Below, in pieces: positions 37,001-44,961 of a stretch of 64,000 bases of DNA. The position numbers and the translations under genes were made by a program. Source of the DNA: Deltaproteobacteria bacterium (GTDB lineage: Bacteria > Myxococcota_A > UBA9160 > UBA4427); assembly GCA_029261835.1 (NCBI GenBank), contig JAJDAO010000003.1:248001-312000 (forward strand). Reading direction: 5' to 3'. How positions within the stretch are numbered: the stretch's first letter is position 1; each line of letters opens with the position of its first letter. The notes under the pieces were generated by a model, which was not told the DNA's origin, made no database searches, and saw only the letters and a list, made by a program, of their open reading frames with translations.

Positions 37001-38435
37001 CCCGGAAGAGCGGGTTGATGCGCCGGTCCGGCGTGAGCGCGTCGTCCAGGCAGGGCGCGGACGCGTCGCAGCCGCCCACGACCTCGATGTTGTTCGGGTC
37101 GAGCAGCCACTCGCCGCCGTGATCGCCCTCGCGTCCACTGCGTGCGCGCAGGTCCGGTGTGCCCGTGACGTCGAGGTAGTGCTTGCCCGAGGTCTCGACG
37201 AAGCCGCCGCTGCCGCTCTGCTCGCCACCGTGGGCGGAGATGGCGCCGTAGACGTGGGTATCGCCGTCCGACCAGACTACGACCTTGCCGCCGTCGCCCG
37301 CGTCGATGGCATCCGCCCGAATCTGTGCGTCGGGGTGGACATAGGTCGCACGCGATCTGCGAAGCTCGCCCTGGCCCTGCTCGTCGCCGCCGACCAGGAT
37401 GCTGCCGCCGCCCGCGCTCCCGGAGGCGTCGAGTAGTGCGCCCTCCTCGATGGCGACGTAATCGCCCAGCACCTCGATGTGCCCGCCGCTCTCGCCCGCC
37501 CCGCGGTCGCTGGCGTCGAGCGTGCCCGAGACTTCGACCAGTCCCTCGTCACCGCCCTCGAGGCTGATCTCGGCCGCCTGAATGGAGCCGCTCTGGCGGA
37601 TGGCGAAGGAGAGCAGGTCGCCCGCCGCCAGCCGCACGCTGCCCCGGCCGGCTGTGATCTGGCCGGCGTTCTCGACCGCGGGCGGACCCGCGAAGCGCTC
37701 GCTCGGATCCAGCTCTTCGCCCGTCGGCTCGGCTGGGGGGAGCGTGCTGAGAACCAGCACCGGACTGCCGTGCTCGCGCATCACGACTTCATCGCCGGCC
37801 AGCATCCAGAGCGCGCCGTCCGGCACGCTGATGTTGCCGAAGTTCGCCACGCGCGCGCCGAAGAGGCCGATCGAGTCGCCGCGCATGGTGCCGCGGTTCT
37901 CGACCTCGCCTCTCAGTTCGCTGAAGATGTAGTTGTCCCGCATGAAGTCGTCGTTCGAGATATTTCCAGCGGCAGCGATCAGCTGCCCGACGTCGATCGT
38001 GGAACCCTCGTGGAAGTGCACGCCGAGCGGATTGACGAAGATGCAGGTGGCGTCGCAGACCAGGCTTCCGCGGAATTGAGTCACGGTCAGGCCCGGGCCC
38101 CTGTTGAGCACCGCGTACCCCTCGGCCTGGCGGAAGGCGAGCGTGTGGTCCGCCGGCTGGTCGATGTCTCTGCCCCACTCGACGATCGCGCGCTCGCTGC
38201 TCTGCGTGTACTCCGTCAGCGTCGCGTCGTTGACGGTGAACTCTCCTTCGCCCGCCACGGTGGTGGCGGGGCCGAGGGCGGTGTCTTCGGCCAGCGCTTG
38301 TAGCGGACTGGTGAGAAAACAGAGCAGTGTGATGCGAGCGATGAGTCGCTGGCCGCGGCCGTGGCGCGGGGCGACGCATCTGTGTGTGCGCTTCCCTCGG
38401 CCGTGCCGCCTTCGCGATCGGCGCTGCTGGTTCAT
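31002..38435 (-). CDS. Two-partner secretion adhesin (TpsA, FhaB-like)
   Basis: A very large (2,477-residue) filamentous haemagglutinin-type exoprotein. An Arg-rich extended signal peptide (about residues 1-50, ending 'LTSPLQALAEDT') leads into the TPS domain ('GYAVLNRGPGLTVTQFRGSL', 'VNPLGVHFHEGSTIDVGQLI', 'GGEWLLDPNNIEVVGG'). The remainder is beta-helical repeats, including six longer modules of about 145-190 residues, several marked by a conserved 'FTLRQDA' motif. The last about 250 residues form a distinct charged helical domain. I see no CDI toxin marker (VENN). The ATG at 38435 is preferred to GTG at 38462. It follows its transporter gene by 67 bp. Confidence 0.92.
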   Translation of the reverse strand: MNQQRRSRRRHGRGKRTHRCVAPRHGRGQRLIARITLLCFLTSPLQALAEDTALGPATTVAGEGEFTVNDATLTEYTQSSERAIVEWGRDIDQPADHTLAFRQAEGYAVLNRGPGLTVTQFRGSLVCDATCIFVNPLGVHFHEGSTIDVGQLIAAAGNISNDDFMRDNYIFSELRGEVENRGTMRGDSIGLFGARVANFGNISVPDGALWMLAGDEVVMREHGSPVLVLSTLPPAEPTGEELDPSERFAGPPAVENAGQITAGRGSVRLAAGDLLSFAIRQSGSIQAAEISLEGGDEGLVEVSGTLDASDRGAGESGGHIEVLGDYVAIEEGALLDASGSAGGGSILVGGDEQGQGELRRSRATYVHPDAQIRADAIDAGDGGKVVVWSDGDTHVYGAISAHGGEQSGSGGFVETSGKHYLDVTGTPDLRARSGREGDHGGEWLLDPNNIEVVGGCDASAPCLDDALTPDRRINPLFRDIKPSQDNSEISADVIVDALEAGISVTLTTKTSGDTPGTQDGNITVSGAITVKEAEISKRGTVAVLRLQAANDIKIDNDITVERSGSDPETPSDLNLNIILLARDTTQPQNDPASEDAPSNFFVGDVNINAALETGGGSVTVAGANVVVADSAAIATDGGDISIASTGGDVDIAATLDTSTAVVSAADATAEPVGGRINILAEALRRGETSQDDSETKVFGGDIRIDAALQSGGGQIGLSAHGGNVVVLKTIDSAGGEVDLRADSGTFSAEDEDDITQGGTITLAATGKIASDGGGIDIGRQELISDTTFLNTAKKIDILGEIDSRDTSDPSQAGGAVVLQTTGADSHVVIQQESGYENAAIRTGGGSFSSTGAGSFHLEGEIDATPESSMSPDDVASEIHIEHAGDVTLGQPLKAETYLKASEKVRVKAGSDGTGTLSLAGDSGQIGISADEIVLEAGDGYSGPSSDPVDTAHIELGNVVFSDYALYDHDTDSSTPDVPNTEAEATVNPSTFTLRQDASLAAADIPDPTTHFKEGNVTGMTYTLAASDGDLTIDDSSRVVGSALTLQAARNLTLDGLAPGSFESLDIEIAEDFTVSGTLASTLYNATDELSITAGGLGNSSSGNLTVQGSLLAKDRLELRAGAGGNGDLRFEDEAGGVVGVYSDDITLRAGGGGTTAKVDVSGANFRDETLTEAPTAFTLRQDASIDGDTIPDRIQLGLPDISVPPDDANDPIDITLRSDGGSITIDETAADALYDTDLALHASTDIDIGDADPASPRLNVRTLDLGGLGNFTVDEGVIDNINFTIDTASRLVLRAGLDREGNLGFSESGLEMSADEIRLVAGDGVGGDGVGAGAAEGTSSVLLTPALAGATRPVFKGRSQAAIKTFVFRQDADIELADLPSQTELSSEAPGTYVIRSDDGKVSLGPDDTVANDKGAFAATSLNLPKASEELILWANTVSLVRGDEENLDLTSDFGLGTNDTMEIRASVVALQATSDSETATKTPKVLPGSLVTLTDFADDPPSGQSATSEPLLLDLTAAAPTQAPDVISIIQDGDIESADLIDVGQLGYSGSGSDGVGFTAGTTVYELRSKKGNITVAAEKVNNSELLLILDGDDANDNRNIAFASSSYALSSLAASDRGSWRVAGPGGVDPLTITARDEIVLEAAQDNVGDLTFGTGVTLRSNSIILRAGANLSTGATAGEDLTEAPLVDAQTNDPRFVLQNSTDDPTRETLFEISQHGSLVDVDNDDESISKSVTPTASQFDTNEAELDWYVLTSQLGSIELANTDTTLRINTSESEAQNVWLSAGQFNSSSTGKIKLEDTADLDLTLFKSLATWSDEVELVAKGDGVVKAEGANIRFFGPDSTSQEASSPSKLTVVQENAPFKEITDSGSKKPDCSEGCLPDASQLGNFPLDVDYTIEATNNTITLDRFIAEKVWGSALTLLANGSVAGEPDITISATKDRAPGAFDLVLDSLTLGSETKRVDILFDAKEGTDLNLKIATTEDQTYYGKVEINGSLETSGATLHFLDTVEKAEKDSQAEPVQAELVANTSGRVIFDGNVGGSVLDGPKSLDLLQVNFDPQATLGGTPGVEFGEATDSVTATRIEFAARALEFLNQSGAQEGSMLPRTPLVSTLYKKSGDLTFTADEFVMGQGEKLSVVGDVAIVADTRATIGDISALNISVEAGIIEIQRRPGGSYLELDGTVRRDGGVDYVANTIDFDGDEILLSGSGHRPTFALEDSFHPPSALDRFTVTAIRADHSALRPSDFEWDVSQALPDLHPSGPSRDDLSTLVPNADLVPSPGPWLPDRWLPPDEQLLADLEILPRPTRPSEYRGRLDGATIIDDIGSDRPLRGGDRIEIARERLMGKDAVQAVALHDKLFGADGTRATHVKAVLQAILDHYLRNTGARRVVGFELRRYIKNRPSSWHEAYQTIEDLDRLFAYHRRLGLTPGEYRPIQLGWLRRIQPEGISLDELSEAIHPSRYVRGSDVLDIFGE

Positions 38436-38502
38436 GTTCCCGCCTCTGCTGTCTCTGCTCACGTCTCGCCATCTTCCATCAGAACACTCGTCAGAACACC
38501 CG

Positions 38503-40578
38503 TCAGTACATCAGGCTGAAGAGGAAGTGGAATTCGCCGTTCGGGTCGATGTCGTTCGGGAGGTTGCAGCTGATGCCGGGCGGACACTCGCCCTTCTGGT
38601 GCAGGCCACGTGCCCAATCGATGCGCGCGCGCGCACGGCCCCCGAAGACGAACTCGAGCCCCACCCCAGCACCGATCAAGGTCTGGTTGAGCTCTTCCCC
38701 AATGCGATCGTTTCGAACGGCGCGTCCGGCATCGACGAAGGCTCGAAATACCAGATCCCAGTCCGGCCGACCGTAGACCTGCTGGGGCGCCACCCGGAAG
38801 TCGCCAAGCCACGGCAGCTGCAATGGCTCGGGCCGGATCGGCAGCGCGCGGGGCAGGTGGAAGCGGTACTCGAAGCTGCCGATGTAGACCGAGTCGCCGA
38901 CCGCGACGCCCTGCGGAAAACCGCGCACGCTATAGAGCCCGCCGATCACCTGGGAGACTTGAGGGATCAGCCTGTAGTCGAAACCGTACTGCCCCCGCAG
39001 CCCGAGCGAGATCTCATGGCTCAGGGTCGAGCTGTCGGCGGTCGACGGGTCACGCCAGGCGGCCCGATTGAAGAGCGGCTCCAGGTAGTGGCTGACGCCG
39101 AGATCCCAGCGCAGCACCCACCACCTTGGGTCCGCGTTCTCACGCCCGAGATCCTTCTCGAAGTCAGCTACGTAGTCGTCGCGTCCACCGACGGGGCCGC
39201 CGCGTTCGGCGCTCACTTGCGCGGCCAGCGTCGAGTACTGGTTCACCCGCTCGAGCTTGGCGCCGGCCTCCGTCTGGACGATCACGACATCTCCGATGCC
39301 GGCCAGCTCCCTGCGGTCCACCTCACTGCCGCGAAAGCGGCCGCTGAGGAAGACATCGAGGAAGAGATTGCGATGCTGCCAGGCTGTGTAGCTGAGCTTC
39401 CCGCCGAAGCCCCAGTCCTGGCTCAGCACCAGATCGCGGGCGCCGAACGCCCCGGCCAGGTCACCGACATGGCCGGCGTCGACCCGCGTCCAGCTCCCAT
39501 CGACGCTCCAGCGCAGGCCGTCGACACCCCACCACGGGATCTTGCTGCGGTTCAGCCAGGCAAGCCAGCTCGGCTCGTTGCCTGACGACTCCATCCAGGC
39601 GGGTCTGCGTCGGCGAAACCACGGGGCTTCGTAGGAGAGGCTCAGCCCGTTGACATCATTGAAGCCCGAGTTCGTGAACCCGAAGCTCAGGATGTCGTCG
39701 CGGTTGCTGACCTGGCGGTGGATGAAGCCCCAGCGGCTCTGCCAGAGGTTGGTTCGTTCCGTGCCTGTGTCGGAGATCTGACCGTAAACGGTCCACGGCC
39801 GCGGTTCGTAGACTCGGTAGTCGAGACTGATGCCTTCACCGCTCTCCGAGGCGCCGAGCGTCGCTTCGACGTGACGGCCGGGGTGGCGGTTCAGCCGGAA
39901 GAGGTACGCCTCGAGCGCGTCGCCCTGCAGCAGGTCGCCCTGGTCCGCGCGCTCGGCGCCGGCGGGCTGCAGCGGGGAATCCTCCCGGATGCGGCGATGC
40001 AGCGGATTGTCGACGCGCCAAGCGTCCTTCACGCGCTCTCCCGCCGCGACGGTGCGGACGTCCTCGACGCGGCCGATCCAGATCCACAGCCGCAGACGCG
40101 TGTCCCCCGGCTCGCGCAGGTCCCGCTCGCTCTGCGCGTCGACATCGTCGGCGCTCGGCTGTACGTAGACGCCGCGCAGCCCCTGCGCGCGCAGGACCTC
40201 GAGCACGGCGCGCGCGATACGGCCGAGCGCGCTGGCGTGGTAATGCGCCAGCGGCTGCGTGCCCGCAGCGATCGTCACCCGCTGGCTGGGCTCGCCCGGG
40301 CGAGGTGCGGCGTAGCCCGTCTCTCTGGCCGAGAGCTCGACGTGGACCGGCAGGATGCGCTCGAGCGGCGGCTGGTCGGGGTGGGGCGCGCGGTAGATCA
40401 GCTCGAAGTGGTCCACGGCGTAGACCGGCCCGTCGGCCGTTGCGTCGGCGGGCGAAGCTTGCGAGGGGTCGATCGCGACGTCGGCGGCGGGCGCGAGCGC
40501 GGGCGCTGCGAGCAGCATCGTGGCGCCGAGCAGCAGCGCTGCGGTGCCCCGCACGGGGCGGCGCGGCGGTGCGCTCAT
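38503..40578 (-). CDS. Two-partner secretion outer-membrane transporter (TpsB, ShlB/FhaC family)
   Basis: A 691-residue Omp85-superfamily transporter that exports the downstream adhesin. Signal peptide at residues about 8-32 ('LLLGATMLLAAPALAPAADV'), a POTRA-containing periplasmic part (to about 290), then a 16-strand-type beta barrel with the lid/barrel signature 'GGLYSVRGFPQGVAVGDSVY' and a C-terminal aromatic strand ('FHFLFSLMY'). The ATG at 40578 is chosen because it starts the signal peptide; a longer frame goes to 40644. It is first in the tpsB-tpsA operon. Confidence 0.93.
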   Translation of the reverse strand: MSAPPRRPVRGTAALLLGATMLLAAPALAPAADVAIDPSQASPADATADGPVYAVDHFELIYRAPHPDQPPLERILPVHVELSARETGYAAPRPGEPSQRVTIAAGTQPLAHYHASALGRIARAVLEVLRAQGLRGVYVQPSADDVDAQSERDLREPGDTRLRLWIWIGRVEDVRTVAAGERVKDAWRVDNPLHRRIREDSPLQPAGAERADQGDLLQGDALEAYLFRLNRHPGRHVEATLGASESGEGISLDYRVYEPRPWTVYGQISDTGTERTNLWQSRWGFIHRQVSNRDDILSFGFTNSGFNDVNGLSLSYEAPWFRRRRPAWMESSGNEPSWLAWLNRSKIPWWGVDGLRWSVDGSWTRVDAGHVGDLAGAFGARDLVLSQDWGFGGKLSYTAWQHRNLFLDVFLSGRFRGSEVDRRELAGIGDVVIVQTEAGAKLERVNQYSTLAAQVSAERGGPVGGRDDYVADFEKDLGRENADPRWWVLRWDLGVSHYLEPLFNRAAWRDPSTADSSTLSHEISLGLRGQYGFDYRLIPQVSQVIGGLYSVRGFPQGVAVGDSVYIGSFEYRFHLPRALPIRPEPLQLPWLGDFRVAPQQVYGRPDWDLVFRAFVDAGRAVRNDRIGEELNQTLIGAGVGLEFVFGGRARARIDWARGLHQKGECPPGISCNLPNDIDPNGEFHFLFSLMY

Positions 40579-40950
40579 GGGCGGCTTTCTCGGGGCGGCG
40601 GCATGCGAGGGGTCTCGATTGACTGGGGGGTCTGGCGGCGGCACAGACTAAGACACCCACCGGGCTTGAACCAGGCCGCGCAACCGACTGGATTCACGAA
40701 CGAAGCCCCCACTCCGGCCGATCCGTACACCGCCCGCTCCAGCGGCCCGGTCGGCCGTGCCGCTCGCCCTGCGAGGAGGCCTCCGGTCCGGCTCGTCAGC
40801 CGAGTCGCGAGAGCCGGAACCCACGGTAGCCGGTGCACGCCGCCCGCCTCCCCACCAGCACAGCCTCCTGCGCTCTGGGGCTGTGCTCTGTCCTCAGAAC
40901 CCGCCCAGCCCATTGCCGTTCGCGCTGCGGACCAGAAAAGCGGCCCCGCG
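40579..40950. other. Intergenic region upstream of the TPS operon (372 bp)
   Basis: This stretch lies upstream of tpsB and downstream of the WYL gene (both minus strand) and should hold the tpsBA promoter. It is GC-rich and C-biased on the plus strand. Possible frames crossing it lack plausible protein features. I see no clear promoter boxes, tRNA or long repeat. Confidence 0.55.
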
Positions 40951-41922
40951 TCAGGAGTAGAGCTTCAGGGCGGCTTCGAGCTGCTGGCGCACTTCGGCGC
41001 GCAGCGGCGCGGGCTCGAGCACCTCGGCGCCCGGGCCGAAGGAGAGGAGCCAGCTCGTGAGCTCGGCCGTCGTGCCAACCTCGAGCGTCATCTCGACGCC
41101 GCCGTCCGCCAGCGCCGAGAGCTGCTGGCTGGCGTGCCAGCAGTGCTCGCGGATGTGGCTTGCCCAGGAGGGCGCGAAGCGGATACGCACGTGGCTGGCG
41201 GGCTCGGCCACCACGCCAAAGCCCGAGGCCGTGTAGGCGTCGAAGTCGAAGCTGTCGGGGATCTCGAAGTGCTTGCCGGCCGGCGCGATCTCGCGGATGC
41301 GGTCGATCGCGAAGGTGCGGATCTCGCGGGAGCGGTGATCGTGGCCGATCACGTAGAGGCTGCCGCCGCGATACCAGATGCGGTAGGGGTCGAGCTGTCG
41401 ACTCGACTCCTCACCCGTGCGCCCGGTTCGGTAGATCATCTCGACGGTCGTGCTGGTCAGCACCGCGTCGTTCAGGGTCTGGATCGTCCGGCGGTAGTCG
41501 GCGTAGCGCTTGTGCGGACCCGGGAGCACGCGGAAGGACTCGGCCAGTCGGCCGAGAAAAGCGCCGAGCTCTTCGCTGAGCCCGGCGCGAATCTTGCTCA
41601 GCGCGGACTGGATCGAGTCGTGGAAGACAGTTCCCTCGAGCGCGCGCAGCAGATCTTCGCCAAACGCCAGCGCCAGGATCTCGTCGGCGGTGAACGGAAC
41701 GTCGCCCAGCTTGAAGCTGTCGAGAAAGCGGTAGTAGACCTTTCCATCGCGCCGCTCGCTCACCACCGGAAAACCGGCGTACATCAAGGCGTCGAGGTCG
41801 CGGTAGATCGTTCGCCTCACGCAGCCGAGCTGCTAGGCCAACTCCTCGAGGCCGACACCCATCCGGCTGCGTGCCAAATACTGGATGAGCTGCCACTGGC
41901 GTGCGAGCTGATCTCCGCGCAT
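40951..41922 (-). pseudogene. WYL-domain transcriptional regulator interrupted by an amber codon
   Basis: From the ATG at 41922 the frame encodes a deoR/HTH_11-type start ('MRGDQLARQWQLIQYLARSR', then MGVGLEELA), meets TAG at 41835-41833 (codon 30), and continues in the same frame as 'QLGCVRRTIYRDLDALMYAG' through an intact WYL domain ('IYRTGRTGEESSRQLDPYRI', 'WYRGGSLYVIGHDHRSREIR') to the normal end. Thus only one codon inside the DNA-binding helix-turn-helix is wrong. A GTG at 41820 could start a 289-residue product lacking half of the HTH, but it has no ribosome binding site. Likely recent pseudogene or sequencing error. Confidence 0.8.
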
Positions 41923-41958
41923 GTTGCGATGGTAGCCGCGCCAGCCTGCTAATGGAGT

Positions 41959-43194
41959 TCAGGTGCGATCGTCGAAGAACTCGACGAGCTGCTCGTGCAT
42001 GGCGCTCGCGTCGCTGTAGCCGAGCTCGGCCAGCGGCGTCGTGAAGGCGGCGTCGAAGAGCAGATAGGAGAGCAGATCTGCCTCCTTGAAGTCGCTTCCG
42101 GTACCCGAGGCCCGAATGAAGGTGCGCAGGAAGGCATTGAGTTCGATCTTGCCCTGCTCGCCCTGGATCAGCTCGCCGGCCATCATGCCGAGGTCTCGGG
42201 ACGGGCGAATCACCAGATCGCGGATGCGCTGTACGGGTCGCTTGTCGAGCCTGTCCCCCACTTCGTTGATGCGCTCGAGGAAGTCCGGGCCGTAGGCCTC
42301 TTCTCCCTGGCTGATGATGTCGTTGACCAGATGCATGCGTGCCAGATCCGTGTCGACCGGGCTGAGCATGAGCGCGTTCAGCACCTTGCCGAAGAGGAAC
42401 ATCGGGTTGCCGAAGCCAGCGGTGCGCTGCTGTGCCAGGGCTTCGCTGACGTTCGGCGGCACGCCGTGGCTGAGACCCACCACCAGGATTCGGTTGGCGC
42501 CGAGTCGCACGGCCGGTGCCAGCGGGGTATTGAGCCGCAGCCCGCCGTCGGCGTAGTAGCGCGCGCCGACGCGCACGGAGGGAAAGAGCAGCGGGATGGC
42601 GGCCGAGGCCAGCGCGTGGACGGGCGACAGGCGAATCGGCTGCATGCGGATGTTCGCCTGGCTGGCCCAGCTCGGCAGACTCCGATCGACCTGCTCACAG
42701 AAGATCACAGCGCGGCCGGTGGCGAGCTGAGTGGCCGCGATGCAGACGGACTCCAGGCGGCCGGCCTTCAGGTTCTTGCGGATGCCGGGCCACGGGATCG
42801 AACGCAGTACGAGCTTTTCGAGCGGGCCGGTGTCGAGCAGGCCGAAGAGACGATCGGGCCGCCGGCCCTCGCGGAGCTGCTTCGCGACCTTGCGCACGCC
42901 CAGGATCTTGCGCGGGATCGACAGCATGTCCCGAGTGGTGAAGCGGAAGACCTCGTCGACCTGGAGATCCTCCCAAATCTTCACCAAGCGCGGCCCACGC
43001 CCCTCACTCTGATCGGCGGTGGCGGCGATGAAGGCGGCGTGGATGGCGCCGACCGACGTTCCGCAGACGATGTCGAACTTCGGCTCGATACCGTCTTGCC
43101 TGGGCAGCTCGTCGAGGATGAACCGCAGCACCCCGGCCTCGTAGGCACCGCGGGCACCTCCTCCCGAGAGTACGATGGCACGCTTGGGGCGCAT
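41959..43194 (-). CDS. Patatin-like phospholipase
   Basis: A 411-residue patatin-family lipid hydrolase with all catalytic elements: oxyanion loop 'LSGGGARGAYEAG' (residues about 9-21), nucleophile elbow GTSVG in 'DIVCGTSVGAIHAAFIAA' (about 45-49) and the dyad Asp in 'ARYYADGGLRLNTPLAP'. The C-terminal about 150 residues are helical and charged. There is no signal peptide, so it is probably cytoplasmic or delivered by another route; no export link was seen. It lies 26 bp after efp and 36 bp before the WYL gene. Confidence 0.93.
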   Translation of the reverse strand: MRPKRAIVLSGGGARGAYEAGVLRFILDELPRQDGIEPKFDIVCGTSVGAIHAAFIAATADQSEGRGPRLVKIWEDLQVDEVFRFTTRDMLSIPRKILGVRKVAKQLREGRRPDRLFGLLDTGPLEKLVLRSIPWPGIRKNLKAGRLESVCIAATQLATGRAVIFCEQVDRSLPSWASQANIRMQPIRLSPVHALASAAIPLLFPSVRVGARYYADGGLRLNTPLAPAVRLGANRILVVGLSHGVPPNVSEALAQQRTAGFGNPMFLFGKVLNALMLSPVDTDLARMHLVNDIISQGEEAYGPDFLERINEVGDRLDKRPVQRIRDLVIRPSRDLGMMAGELIQGEQGKIELNAFLRTFIRASGTGSDFKEADLLSYLLFDAAFTTPLAELGYSDASAMHEQLVEFFDDRT

Positions 43195-43220
43195 GGTCTC
43201 TTTGGCGGTCTCCCCCGCGG

Positions 43221-43787
43221 CTACTTGTTCACGCGCTCTGAGTATTCGCCCGTTCGCGTGTCCACGCGGATCATGTCGCCCTCGTTGATGAAGAGCGGAA
43301 CGTTCAGGGTGGCGCCGGTCTCGATGGTGGCCGGCTTCGTCGCGCCGGAGCTGGTGTCCCCCTTGAGACCGGGATCGGACTGGGTGACGCGTGCTTCGAT
43401 GTAATTGGGCAACTGGATATTGACCGGCTTGGCCCTCCAGAAGAGAACATCGACCTGCATGTTTTCCAGCAGGTACTGGACTCCATCCCCCAGCACGTCG
43501 CCGCCGATCGGGATCTGGTCGTAGCTGCTCGTGTCCATGAAGATACGCTCCGCGCCATCCGCGTAGAGGTACTGCATCTGTTTCTCCTCGACGTCGGCCT
43601 CCTGCACCTTCTCGCCCGAGCGGAACGTGCGGTCGACCACCCGCCCCGAGAGCAGATTCTTGAGCTTGGTGCGTACGAAGGCGCCGCCCTTGCCCGGCTT
43701 CACGTGCTGGAAGTAGGTCATCGTGAACGGCTGACCGTCGAGCTCGAGCTTGAGCCCGTTTCGGAACTGAGAGGTATCTACTGCCAT
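43221..43787 (-). CDS. efp: Translation elongation factor P
   Basis: A 188-residue EF-P that relieves ribosome stalling at polyproline. Three OB-type domains: the KOW-like N-domain with the tip 'HVKPGKGGAFVRTKLKNLLS' (Lys33 is the residue modified in the beta-lysylation type), then 'MQYLYADGAERIFMDTSSYD' and the C-terminal 'KPATIETGATLNVPLFINEG'. The ATG at 43787 gives the standard length; the frame is open further upstream without conserved sequence. A 126-bp gap upstream suggests its own promoter. Confidence 0.96.
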   Translation of the reverse strand: MAVDTSQFRNGLKLELDGQPFTMTYFQHVKPGKGGAFVRTKLKNLLSGRVVDRTFRSGEKVQEADVEEKQMQYLYADGAERIFMDTSSYDQIPIGGDVLGDGVQYLLENMQVDVLFWRAKPVNIQLPNYIEARVTQSDPGLKGDTSSGATKPATIETGATLNVPLFINEGDMIRVDTRTGEYSERVNK

Positions 43788-43913
43788 GATTTTCCTTGGT
43801 TTTTCGTCGCTCTGGCGGCGCGGAGGATAGCGGAGGCCGGACTCGGCGCTACACGTCGCCGACGGGGCCCGCAATCTGGCGGGCCGCAGTCGGAGCTTCA
43901 TGAATAATTCGGG

Positions 43914-44942
43914 CTAGATGGGCGACGTCTCGATGCGCGGTCGGCCGTCGTCGCCGCGCCCGAGAGCGATGCGGTGGCGAGGCTGAAAACCGAGACTGCT
44001 CTCGGCCAGCTCGGTGTTGAGCGTGAAGCCGTAGTGCAGGTGCGGTCCGTCGAGGCTGGCGCGTGCCCGCTCGGCGCCGAGTAGGCGCGCCGCACCCGCC
44101 AGGCCGCGCAGCAGTGGACCCGGTATCCCCAGGCTCCTGCCACCAGCCCAGCGCGCCAGCACCGAGAGCGGCAGGCTCTCGCGCCCCGCGATGTTGAAGA
44201 TGCCCTCGGCTCGTCGGTGAAGCGCCAGCTGCACGGCTCGCACGACGTCTCCATCGGCGACCAGTGCGCACATGGGATCGAAGCCCATGGCGCGAACTGC
44301 GGGCGTCTCAGGTGTTTCGAGGGATGGATTCATCAGCAGCGAGCCCGTTTGGCCGACCACTGTCGGCAACCGCAGCAGCGTGACGCCCAGCCGCTCGTTG
44401 TGGATTTCGGCATGGAAGAGCATGTCGCAGTCGACCCACGAGCGCGTCTCCGCCGGCAGATCCGGGTCGAACTCGATCTCACTGCGCTCCGTGAGCCGGT
44501 TGGCATTGCCCGGGACCAGTCGGTAGACGCAGGCGCTGCCGATCGCGATCAGGTGCCGAATCGATGCCACCTCCAGGCAGTGCTGCAGCACCAGCCGGGC
44601 CTCGCTCGTGCGATCCGGGACACCGGCCAGTGCCGGCTGCAGCTCGCGCCCAATGCTGCCGCGGTGCGGCAGATGGATCACGGTGTCGATCTGGTCGCGG
44701 CGCACCGCGCTGGAGTGAAAGAGGTCGTTGACCGGTCGGTGCCTGGCGAGGTCGACCCGGATGTAGCTCAGCCGGCCGGCCGAATCGCCCCGCAAGAAGC
44801 GGTCGAAGGCGTGGGGGGGCGGCCCGGCTCCCACGGCCAGGATCGACTCGACCGCCTCGTCGTAGTGCAGGCACTTTACGAGGCGTCGCCCGAGCGGCTC
44901 GTCGGCGTGGCTGATCAGGATATTGCGACGCTCGTGGTTCAT
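43914..44942 (-). CDS. Extended SDR-like protein with degenerate active site
   Basis: A 342-residue protein of the NAD-dependent epimerase/dehydratase fold ('DTVIHLPHRGSIGRELQPAL', 'HLIAIGSACVYRLVP', 'VTLLRLPTVVGQTGSLL', 'VADGDVVRAVQLALHRRAEG' 'IFNIAGRESLPLSVLARW'). The nucleotide motif TGxxGxxG is replaced by 'SHADEPLG', and the YxxxK position reads Trp and Asp, so classical SDR catalysis is unlikely. Third gene of a ParA / acyltransferase / SDR operon. It is homologous to the SDR at 51540-52463, which is likewise paired with an acyltransferase. Confidence 0.8.
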   Translation of the reverse strand: MNHERRNILISHADEPLGRRLVKCLHYDEAVESILAVGAGPPPHAFDRFLRGDSAGRLSYIRVDLARHRPVNDLFHSSAVRRDQIDTVIHLPHRGSIGRELQPALAGVPDRTSEARLVLQHCLEVASIRHLIAIGSACVYRLVPGNANRLTERSEIEFDPDLPAETRSWVDCDMLFHAEIHNERLGVTLLRLPTVVGQTGSLLMNPSLETPETPAVRAMGFDPMCALVADGDVVRAVQLALHRRAEGIFNIAGRESLPLSVLARWAGGRSLGIPGPLLRGLAGAARLLGAERARASLDGPHLHYGFTLNTELAESSLGFQPRHRIALGRGDDGRPRIETSPI

Positions 44943-44961
44943 CTCCAGAGCCCCCGAAACT

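Noticed and set aside
31290..38303. Several 200-370 codon plus-strand frames inside the adhesin gene
   Set aside because: All lie opposite the TpsA repeats and have low-complexity compositions mirroring the repeats; no signal or domain.
31002..38435. Contact-dependent inhibition (CdiA) toxin
   Set aside because: No VENN-type pretoxin motif, no typical toxin C-terminus and no small immunity gene downstream; the next gene is a convergent M16 peptidase.
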